64,000 bases of DNA, taken from NCBI GenBank assembly GCA_041398605.1, contig JAWKUK010000006.1:310001-374000 (forward strand), read 5' to 3'. The translations under genes and the position numbers were made by a program. Positions 42,049 to 49,448 of the stretch are shown here, one piece after another (position 1 is the first letter of the stretch; every line of letters begins with the position of its first letter). The notes beneath the pieces are model-generated. The model made no database searches, was not told where the DNA came from, and worked only from the letters and a program-made list of their open reading frames with translations. The stretch is from JAWKUK01 sp041398605. Its GTDB lineage: Bacteria; Planctomycetota; UBA1135; GCA-002686595.

Positions 42049-43917
42049 ATGACGATAACCCCGCGAGGCACGCTCTGCCTCTTCACGCTCGCCCTGGCCA
42101 CCGTCACGGTTTGGGCACTCCTCAACAATGGGGGCCGCGCGGGCCGCGCAGGGGCGCTGGAACCGAGCCCCAAGGGCCGCGTACTGGAGGCCACCACGGG
42201 AGATCCGGCTGCTGAGCCCGCGCAGCGGACGAGCGCCGCCGCGCCGGCTCCCCTGCGATGGGTCCGAGGGCGCGTGGTGCTCCCAGGAGGCACCATGGCT
42301 GACGCGGAGACGTGGGTCCGCGTCAGGCGCGACGCTGCGCTCGAGCGCGGTGAGGGCGAAGGGCCACGCGCGCAGGTCGCCGCAGACGGTCAGTTCTTGC
42401 TCGGCCTGTCACCCGACGTCGAGCGAGCAGAGGTGCTGCTGGACTCGCGCTACCTCTACCTCGCAGGGCGCGTCCACGTCGATCTGCCGCCGGGGGACGG
42501 CGTGGTCGAGGTACCCGCGAAGCTCGGCGGCGCGCTGTGCGGCCGGGTGGTCGCGCCCGACGGCGAACCGATGCCGCCGCTCGTGGCGTGCTCCATCTTC
42601 TGCCCTTCGGGGTCCGGCAAGGCCTGGAGGCGCCGATTCACGGTCGAGGCGGACGGCTCGTTCGCCCTCACGCAGCTCCCGCCCTCGAGCCGCTACGAGC
42701 TCGAGGTGACCACCGACTCCTACTGCACGCGGTCGCGCGGCTTGTCGGTCGAGGCAGGTGTCGAGACGAAGCTCGAGCTGCAGCTGCACCGCGGGCTCAC
42801 GGTCGACGTCTTGGTCACGGACGACCTCGGTGCGCCTGTACAGTCCGCCTTGGTCACGGCGCGCCCCCTTGCGCTCGACCTCGACGCGGTCGCCGCGCCT
42901 CGCCGCGGCGAGGCTGGCGGCGTGGCAGGGCGGCCCGAAGGACACGCGCAGGTCGCTGGACTGTCTGCCGGACGCTGGGCGTTCACGGTCACTGCGGCGC
43001 AGCACCTCCCGTGTGAAGTGGAGTCGGAGGTGCCGCGTAGAGGGCCACCCCTCACGCTCGTCATGGCTCGCACGGGTGCGGTGACCGGGCTGGTGCTCGA
43101 CGTGAATGGGCTCCCGTGCGCAGAGGCTTGGATCACCTGCAAAGGGGGCACGTCGACTGCGCTCGATCCGCCGTATGCGCGCTCCGACGCGAACGGCCAC
43201 TTCGAGCTGCGGGACGTCGCCCCAGGCAACGTCGAACTCTTCGCGCTTGCAGAGGGTTCGGCAGCGAGCGCTCGCGCGGCCATCGACGTCTCGCCCGCCG
43301 GTCGCGTCGGGCCGGTGACGCTGCAACTCCGTGGGTTCGGGGCGCTGGAAGGACACGTCGAACCGCCGCTCGCGGATGTGCAAATCGTCGTCGTAGCGCT
43401 CGACACGGGGCGCCGCGTCACCCAAGAGACGGGCGCAGATGGCACGTTCCGGATCGAGCGGCTCGAGCCAGGAGAGTGCACGGTCGAGGTGGCGCGCAAC
43501 GACGATCCTTCGGCCACGCGTCGCGAGATCGCCCCAGCCCTCACAGTTGCGGTGCGAGACGGAGCGACGTCGCAGGTCGTCCTGGAGCTCGGTGCACATG
43601 CGGTGGGCGCAGGCTACGAAGACCCAACCACGACAGCGACGTTTGCGCTAGCCGGTCGGGTTGTGGATGCATACGGGGTGCCCGTCGCAGAGGCGCGAGT
43701 GACGCTGATGGCACGGGACCCCATCGTCGTTCATAGCGACGAAGCGGGGCGCTTTGAACTCTCGGGAGCGCCCGCCGGGCCGCACACCCTGCGGTATTCG
43801 CCGCCGAGCATGCCCAACGACGAGTCCGAGGATGGCGTGACGTTCGAGGCGTACATCCCGATCGGGAGCGAGCTGAGCGCGCTCGAGCTGCGCTGCAACG
43901 CAGACCATCTGCGATGA
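42049..43917 (+). CDS. Membrane-anchored or secreted carboxypeptidase-regulatory-like repeat protein
   Basis: 622 residues from ATG 42049, with GAGGAG 5 bases upstream. The N-terminal segment TLCLFTLALATVTVWALLNN is a signal anchor or signal peptide. The rest is a series of about six beta-sandwich units of ~80-90 residues with the pattern G.V.D..G.P...A.V......... T.ADG.F.L..L..G.Y.L (for example LAGRVVDAYGVPVAEARVTL and RSDANGHFELRDVAPGNVEL). These match carboxypeptidase regulatory-like (CarboxypepD_reg/DUF4480) domains, usually found in extracytoplasmic binding proteins. No peptidase domain is present. It is divergent from the ECF sigma factor, which may regulate it. Confidence 0.82.
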   Translation: MTITPRGTLCLFTLALATVTVWALLNNGGRAGRAGALEPSPKGRVLEATTGDPAAEPAQRTSAAAPAPLRWVRGRVVLPGGTMADAETWVRVRRDAALERGEGEGPRAQVAADGQFLLGLSPDVERAEVLLDSRYLYLAGRVHVDLPPGDGVVEVPAKLGGALCGRVVAPDGEPMPPLVACSIFCPSGSGKAWRRRFTVEADGSFALTQLPPSSRYELEVTTDSYCTRSRGLSVEAGVETKLELQLHRGLTVDVLVTDDLGAPVQSALVTARPLALDLDAVAAPRRGEAGGVAGRPEGHAQVAGLSAGRWAFTVTAAQHLPCEVESEVPRRGPPLTLVMARTGAVTGLVLDVNGLPCAEAWITCKGGTSTALDPPYARSDANGHFELRDVAPGNVELFALAEGSAASARAAIDVSPAGRVGPVTLQLRGFGALEGHVEPPLADVQIVVVALDTGRRVTQETGADGTFRIERLEPGECTVEVARNDDPSATRREIAPALTVAVRDGATSQVVLELGAHAVGAGYEDPTTTATFALAGRVVDAYGVPVAEARVTLMARDPIVVHSDEAGRFELSGAPAGPHTLRYSPPSMPNDESEDGVTFEAYIPIGSELSALELRCNADHLR

Positions 43918-44100
43918 GCGCGTCGGACGGGCCGCACCTCGCTGGCTGGACGACCCATGCGCGCCCTTCGGCCCCGGCCGAGGGGCGCGCTGCTCTTTGC
44001 CCGAATTCGCTGTCGGGCTGCAGCCGCGGTCCTCGTCGGGACAGGCACGGGAGCAGGCGCAATCCGCGCGCTGCACCGGATCAAGAGAGAGAGACACGCC

Positions 44101-45705
44101 ATGCATTTCGAAGCAAGAGCAAGCTACACGTCGGATCGGGACCAAGCGCTGCGATCACGGATCAGCGCACCCCTCGTGCTACTGACCGCAGCGCTCGCGG
44201 GGTTCAGCACAGCGCCTGCAACGGCGCAGATGCGCGGGGACTTCAACGGAGACGGCTTCGCCGACCTGGCGGTCGGCATTCCGAACGCGACGGTCGACGG
44301 CATCTACGAGGCTGGAGAGGTCGTCGTCATCGCTGGGCGTCGAACGGGCGTCGACGCCTTGGTCGTGCAGAAGCTCAACCAGAACTCATCGGGCATCTCG
44401 GGATCGGCTGAACCTTCGGACCACTTTGGCGCTGCGCTGGCCGTCGGCGACTTCGACGGTGATGGATACGACGACCTCGTGATCGGGGTCCCGGACGAAG
44501 ACGTGGTAGAGAACGGCGCGGGCGCGATCCATGTCCTCTACGGCACATTCCTGGGCCTCTCGCCCTCGGGCAGCGTCATGCTTTGGGAGTCGAACATCGG
44601 GCTGATCTCGGAGAACGGAGACGCGTTCGGGACCGCCCTCGCGACCGGTGACGTCAACGGCGATGGCTACGACGACCTCATCGTGGGCGTCCCCTATGAA
44701 GACGTGGGCTCGGTGTACAACGCGGGCGCGATCGACATCCTGCTCGGTTCGAGCAGCGGGCTACGGAGCACCGGCGTCCTTCGGCTCCACCAGGAGTCGA
44801 CCGGCGTGCAGGGCGCGTCCGAGCGCTGGGACAAGTTCGGCGCATCGCTGACCGTCGCCGACTTCGACCACGATGGCTTCGACGACGTGGCAGTCGGTGT
44901 TCCGAACGAGAGCGTGAACGGACACGTCTATGCCGGCGCAGTTGCCGTCCTCTACGGCGCGACCTCGGGGCCGAGCGGAGCGCGAGACGTGATCTGGCAC
45001 CGCGACGACACGGGCGTGCTCGGGAGCGTGGACGACTACGACCTCTTCAGCACCAGCTTGGCGGCGGGCGACTTCAACGGGGATGGATACGCGGACCTCG
45101 CCGTGGGCGCGCCCGGTGCATCAGTGAGCGGACATGACGGCGCGGGCTCGGTCAACGTGCTCCTGGGCTCTTCCTCGGGGCTGACGGCCTCGGGCGACCA
45201 ACTCTGGGATCAGGATTGCGCCGGGATCGCAGGCGCCGCCGAGGCTGCGGACGGCTTTGGTCAAACGCTCGCCACCGGCGACCTCAATGACGACGGCCGC
45301 GACGACCTGATCGTCGGGGTTCCAGGTGAGGACATTGGCAGCACAGTGGCCGCGGGCATGGTGCACGTCTTGCTCGGAGCCTCTGCAGGGCTGACGTCCA
45401 CGGGCAGCCAGTCGTGGCACCAGGACACGACGGGCGTCGTGGGTGGCTGCGAGTCTGGGGATGGATTCGGCACGACGCTCGCCGTCGGAGACTTCAACCG
45501 CGACGGCCATGCGGACCTTGCCGTGGGCGTGCCCGCGGAGGACATCGGAACGAAGATCAACGCGGGCGGGATCTCGGTCCTCTACGGGAACGACTTTGGG
45601 CTCACGACGCGCAACAACCACATGCTGACCCGCAACAGCGGCCGCGTGCCCGGCGATGCCACAAACTACGAGGAGTTCGGCTCGGCGCTGGCCTCGGGGC
45701 GCTGA
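44101..45705 (+). CDS. Secreted FG-GAP (integrin-alpha-like) repeat protein
   Basis: 534 residues starting at ATG 44101. The signal segment SAPLVLLTAALAGFSTAPAT ends near AQ, after a long n-region of about 24 residues. Seven regular FG-GAP repeats of ~65 residues follow, each with FG..LA.GD(F/V)NGDGYDDL.VGVP.ED and GA..VL.G...GL...G, forming a predicted seven-bladed propeller with calcium-loop DxNxDGxxD sites. Unlike the FG-GAP proteins at 5325 and 8306 it ends directly after the last repeat (LASGR) and lacks the shared C-terminal domain. Likely adhesive or ligand binding outside the membrane. Confidence 0.87.
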   Translation: MHFEARASYTSDRDQALRSRISAPLVLLTAALAGFSTAPATAQMRGDFNGDGFADLAVGIPNATVDGIYEAGEVVVIAGRRTGVDALVVQKLNQNSSGISGSAEPSDHFGAALAVGDFDGDGYDDLVIGVPDEDVVENGAGAIHVLYGTFLGLSPSGSVMLWESNIGLISENGDAFGTALATGDVNGDGYDDLIVGVPYEDVGSVYNAGAIDILLGSSSGLRSTGVLRLHQESTGVQGASERWDKFGASLTVADFDHDGFDDVAVGVPNESVNGHVYAGAVAVLYGATSGPSGARDVIWHRDDTGVLGSVDDYDLFSTSLAAGDFNGDGYADLAVGAPGASVSGHDGAGSVNVLLGSSSGLTASGDQLWDQDCAGIAGAAEAADGFGQTLATGDLNDDGRDDLIVGVPGEDIGSTVAAGMVHVLLGASAGLTSTGSQSWHQDTTGVVGGCESGDGFGTTLAVGDFNRDGHADLAVGVPAEDIGTKINAGGISVLYGNDFGLTTRNNHMLTRNSGRVPGDATNYEEFGSALASGR

Positions 45706-45968
45706 TCGACGACGAAGGACCGGGTGAAGACCCCGCGCCAGTCGCTCCGCGTCGCTCGAGGGTGTAGCCCTTGCGCGACGCGGTCTTCATGGATCGATGG
45801 ACCACGCGTCGCGGTGGGGTCGCTGCGGGCGCGGCGGCGCGAAGCGCCTTGACGGTCCCAGATGCCGGGCCGGGGCGGTGTCCAGAAGAGACATTCCCGT
45901 TTGGCGTGGCGTGGAGTAGCGTAGGAAGCGTGTTACGGCCACTCCCTCAACCCAAGGATCTCCACGAC

Positions 45969-47030
45969 ATGCTGCGTTCCCTCTCCCTTTCGTATGGGTC
46001 TCCCCGCGGACTTCTGAGCGCCCTTGCTGGGGGCCTGGTGTGCGGCCTCGGCGTGACCTCCACCGCCGTCGCTCAAACGACGCTCGTCGCCAACACTTCG
46101 AACAACAATGGCCTCACAGCCGGTACACCTGGCCTCTTCTTCGACTTCACCGCTTCCGCCAACGACCTGACGATCACCGAGCTCTCCACCGCGTCGAACC
46201 GCGCGCCGAATGATGTGTTCGACCTCGAGGTCCTGACCTACGTCGGAAGCTGCCTCGGCGGCCCGGCCTCGGGTGGCCCGGGCAGCTCGGCCGTGGGCTG
46301 GACGTCGCTCGGCGTCGTGACCGCGACGCAGGGAGCGGTCCAGAACGGCACGTCGCTCCCCATCGACATCCCCGACATCTTCGTTCCGGCGGGGCAGACC
46401 GTCGGCGTCGTGCTCATCTACTTGACCGGTGGGGCGCGCTACTTCGGGACGGGCACTACGCCGCCCTCTGTGTTCACAGATGGGGAGCTCACGCTAACGT
46501 CCGGCGACGCACGCAGCGCGCCATTCACCGGGGCTGGGACCTGGTTCCAATCGCGGGGCCTGCACGGCGAGGTCACATACGTCGTCGGGTTCGGCGGTGG
46601 CGTCGGATCCACGTATTGCGCCCCCGCGGTCGCCAACTCGACGGGCGCGGGCGGCACGCTGCGCGCTTCGGGGCAGCGCGCGGCGGCCGCCAATGACGTG
46701 ACTGTGGTCGCGGGGGCGCTGCCGATGAACTCGTTCGGCTTCTTCCTCGCGAGCATGACGCAGGGGAGCGTCGGCCAGCCTGGCGGTAGCCAGGGGACCC
46801 TGTGCCTCGGCGGCGCGATCGGCCGCTACGTCGGGCCTGGCCAGATCCAAAACTCGGGCGCGACAGGCTCGTTCTCGCTCGCGCTGGACCTGACACAGAC
46901 GCCGACCCCGAACGGCCTCGTGAGCGTCAATGCCGGTGAGACTTGGAACTTCCAGGCTTGGTACCGCGACTCGGTCGGCGGTGTGGCGACCTCGAACTTC
47001 ACGGAAGGGCTCTCGATCGACTTCCTCTAA
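45969..47030 (+). CDS. Secreted protein with shared C-terminal domain
   Basis: 353 residues starting at ATG 45969, with signal segment GLLSALAGGLVCGLGVTSTA, cleavage near VAQ. Residues about 37-205 form an unassigned beta-rich domain beginning TTLVANTSNNNGLTAGTPGL and containing DLTITELSTASNRAPNDVF and GQTVGVVLIYLTGG. The C-terminal ~145 residues are a textbook copy of the shared domain (YCAPAVANSTG, LCLGGAIGRYVGPGQI, WNFQAWYRDSVGGVATSNFT). It converges on the gene at 47082, which carries the same domain, so the two 3' ends form an inverted repeat at DNA level. Confidence 0.85.
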   Translation: MLRSLSLSYGSPRGLLSALAGGLVCGLGVTSTAVAQTTLVANTSNNNGLTAGTPGLFFDFTASANDLTITELSTASNRAPNDVFDLEVLTYVGSCLGGPASGGPGSSAVGWTSLGVVTATQGAVQNGTSLPIDIPDIFVPAGQTVGVVLIYLTGGARYFGTGTTPPSVFTDGELTLTSGDARSAPFTGAGTWFQSRGLHGEVTYVVGFGGGVGSTYCAPAVANSTGAGGTLRASGQRAAAANDVTVVAGALPMNSFGFFLASMTQGSVGQPGGSQGTLCLGGAIGRYVGPGQIQNSGATGSFSLALDLTQTPTPNGLVSVNAGETWNFQAWYRDSVGGVATSNFTEGLSIDFL

Positions 47031-47047
47031 CCCGCAGGCTGGCGACA

Positions 47048-47081
47048 ACGCGGCCCGCTGCGCACGCAAGCGGCGCCGCGT
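47048..47081. terminator. Bidirectional hairpin between convergent genes
   Basis: Left arm 47048-47059 and right arm 47069-47081 pair over 12 bases with one bulged base and a 9-base loop. It sits in the 51-base gap between two converging genes, so it can end both transcripts. No long T tract follows on either side. Confidence 0.6.
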
Positions 47082-48344
47082 TCATTGGAAGGTGGCGGTC
47101 AGCGCGCTGGTGAAGTTCGAGGTCGCGCTGCCGCTGAGCGTGTCGCGGAACCAAGCCTGGAAGTGCCAGGTGTCACCGGCCGCGACCGCGACCGCGCCTG
47201 TGGGCTGAGGCATGTTCATCAGGTCGAGCTGCAGCGCGATCGAGCCCGTCGCGCCGGAGTTCATGATCTGGCCCGAGCCGACGTAGCGCCCGATCGAGCC
47301 GCCAAGGCACAGGATCCCCTGGCTCCCGCCTGGGTTCGCGACCGCGCCAGCCGTGCGGCTCGCGAGGAAGAAGCCGAACGCGTTCAGCGGCATCGACGAC
47401 GCGCTGAGGCGCACGTCGTTGTTCGCAATGAGGTTGGAGCCCGTCGCCGAGAGCGCCGCGACGCTCCCCGTCGAGTTCGGGTTCGACGCGCAACTGCTCG
47501 TCGACATGAAGCCGCCGGGGCGCACCCCCACAAACGCGCCGGCGCCTGCGCTCAACTGCGTCACGCCGCCCGCCACAGGGTCGTGGATATAGACCCCGCC
47601 GGTGCCGTTCATCAGCACATTCCCGTTCGCGAGCTCCGCGACGCCGCGAATGCTGCCTGCGCCGAGCGAATAGTGCGTCGCAGTCACGACGCCGTTGGCG
47701 TCGAGGACGGTGTAGCCCGTGTTTGAGTAGTTGGCGACGAGCAACCCGCCGTTGGCGCGCGTGAACGCCTGCTCGCAAAAGCCACCAGGCGACGAGAACG
47801 TGGTCACCGTCCCGGTGGCGGAGTCCACGCGGTCGATCGATCCGTTGCTCCGGCACAGGAGCACGTCGCCCTCGAAGTCGTGCGCGTCCCAGATGTTGGT
47901 GCCCGCTACGAAGTTGGACTGGACATAGGTCGCAGTGTCGAAGGCGTAGGCGCCGCCTGGGACGCCGCCCCCCACATTGGCGACCCAAAGCTGTGAGCCT
48001 TGGACCGCGATCCCGACGGTGAGCCCGACGGTCACCGGCACGTTGCCGAGGTACGACGCTCCGTCCCCTGAGAAGCGGTACACGGCCTGGGCGCTGTAGT
48101 TGCTGACCCAGATCTCGCCGTTCGGGGCAAAGATGAAGTCCCAGACGTTCTGCGAGGCTCCGCCGAGCCCGAGGAGCCCGTCGATGTCGACGAACACGGC
48201 GTCGAGCAGCGAGCCGTCCTGCGCGCTGTAGCGTTCGATCCTGGCGGGTTGATAGCGCACAGCGAACAGGTCCTGAGCGGACGCGAGCGAAGCGCTCGCG
48301 GCAGTGAGGACGAGGGCGAGAGCGAGTGATGTCTTGGTCTTCAT
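47082..48344 (-). CDS. Secreted NHL/YVTN-like propeller protein with shared C-terminal domain
   Basis: 420 residues starting MKTKTSLALALVLTAASASL, a clear signal peptide cleaved near ASAQ. Residues about 25-275 have a propeller pattern of short repeats (FIFAPNGEIWVSNYSAQAVY, VGIAVQGSQLWVANVGGG, AFTRANGGLLVANYSNTGY). The C-terminal ~140 residues are the shared domain (CASNPNSTG, LCLGGSIGRYVGSGQI, WHFQAWFRDTLSGSATSNFT). The start at 48344 is the only sensible one. It is convergent with the gene at 45969. An unusual 13-base tandem repeat lies about 100 bases upstream of its start. Confidence 0.86.
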   Translation of the reverse strand: MKTKTSLALALVLTAASASLASAQDLFAVRYQPARIERYSAQDGSLLDAVFVDIDGLLGLGGASQNVWDFIFAPNGEIWVSNYSAQAVYRFSGDGASYLGNVPVTVGLTVGIAVQGSQLWVANVGGGVPGGAYAFDTATYVQSNFVAGTNIWDAHDFEGDVLLCRSNGSIDRVDSATGTVTTFSSPGGFCEQAFTRANGGLLVANYSNTGYTVLDANGVVTATHYSLGAGSIRGVAELANGNVLMNGTGGVYIHDPVAGGVTQLSAGAGAFVGVRPGGFMSTSSCASNPNSTGSVAALSATGSNLIANNDVRLSASSMPLNAFGFFLASRTAGAVANPGGSQGILCLGGSIGRYVGSGQIMNSGATGSIALQLDLMNMPQPTGAVAVAAGDTWHFQAWFRDTLSGSATSNFTSALTATFQ

Positions 48345-48440
48345 GTCGGCAGCTCCAATGGGGATCAGGCCCCCATGGTGCTGCCAGGCGCCGAATCACG
48401 CCAGCGCCGCGCTGCCAGCTATGGCAATGTTCCGTTCCCA

Positions 48441-48492
48441 GCACCCGTCCCCGGCACCCGTCTCCGGCACCCGTCTCCGGCACCCGTCTCCG
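48441..48492. repeat. 13-bp tandem repeat, four copies
   Basis: The unit GCACCCGTCTCCG is present three times exactly (48454-48466, 48467-48479, 48480-48492) and once with one change (48441-48453). It lies in the 291-base gap between the permease stop (48636) and the propeller gene start (48344), where I see no gene. Short tandem array without spacers, so not a CRISPR. Confidence 0.9.
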
Positions 48493-48635
48493 GCTCCCTT
48501 CGACGTGCGACCTGCGGAAGACAGCGGAGCGCTCCGCCGCCGGCGGCGACGTCCGCAGTGGCCGCGTCGCCGCGCGGCCTCGCCGACCAGGCCCCCCAGG
48601 TCCATCGGACGCGCCTGCAGGTCCCCCCCGCGCGC

Positions 48636-49448
48636 TCACGACTTCCGCGCCGCCACACGCACGGCGCGCAAGAAGACGCCCTGCGCCACAAAGTAGACGA
48701 TCAGGCACGGCGCCAAGACCACCGCTGAGGCAGCCATCAGGTGCTCGACCGAGGTCGAGTACGTCCGGCTGAACCCCGCCAACGCGAGCGTCAACGTGCG
48801 CTTCTCGGGCGACAACACGTAGAGCAACGGCGCCCAGAAGTCGTTCCAGGTCGCCAAGAACGTGAAGAGCGCGACCGTGCCCAACATCGGGCGCACCAGC
48901 GGCAAGAACACGTGCCAGTACATCTTCAAGGGCGAGGCGCCGTCCACGCGCGCGGCCTCGCCCAGCTCGTCGCCCAAGGCCGCGAACACTTGGCGGAACA
49001 AGAAGATGAAGAACGGCGCGCCGCCCAACACAGTCGGCAAGATCAACGGGTACCACGTGTCGACGAGGCCGAGCGCGCGGAACAACAAGAAGCGCGGCAC
49101 TGAGGCGACGTGCTCTGGCACCAGCATCGTCGCGAGCACCGCTAAGAACAGCGCGTCACGGCCCCGGAAGCGCAGGCGCGCGAACGCAAAGCCCGCGAAC
49201 GAGCAGACGAAGAGCTGCCCTGCCACGGAGCACGCGGTGATGAAGACCGTGTTCCAGAAGAGCCGTGGGAAGTCGCCCATGCGCCGCAGCGCCTCGGCGT
49301 AGTTCTCGAAGGAAGCGTCCGTCAACAGCGCGCTCGTCGGACGCGCGAGCCCCGTGCCCTCGGGGTGCAACGAGAGCTCCAACAAGAGCGCCAGTGGAAA
49401 GCCGAACAACACTGCCGCCGCGACGACAGCGATCGCGCGGGCGCTCAT
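48636..49448 (-). CDS. Carbohydrate ABC transporter permease, MalG type
   Basis: 270 residues starting at ATG 49448, overlapping the stop of the upstream gene as ATGA. Six membrane segments and the EAA loop EAARVDGASPLKMYWHVFLP place it in the binding-protein-dependent CUT1 (MalG/UgpE) permease family. N-terminal segment VVAAAVLFGFPLALLLELSL and ENYAEALRRMGDFPRLFWNT are typical. It pairs with the MalF-type permease half of the upstream fusion protein. No ATPase gene follows; the UgpC-type ATPase at 35357 is a candidate partner. Confidence 0.9.
   Translation of the reverse strand: MSARAIAVVAAAVLFGFPLALLLELSLHPEGTGLARPTSALLTDASFENYAEALRRMGDFPRLFWNTVFITACSVAGQLFVCSFAGFAFARLRFRGRDALFLAVLATMLVPEHVASVPRFLLFRALGLVDTWYPLILPTVLGGAPFFIFLFRQVFAALGDELGEAARVDGASPLKMYWHVFLPLVRPMLGTVALFTFLATWNDFWAPLLYVLSPEKRTLTLALAGFSRTYSTSVEHLMAASAVVLAPCLIVYFVAQGVFLRAVRVAARKS

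Noticed and set aside
48441..48492. Possible CRISPR array
   Set aside because: The 13-base units are directly adjacent without spacers and only four copies exist.
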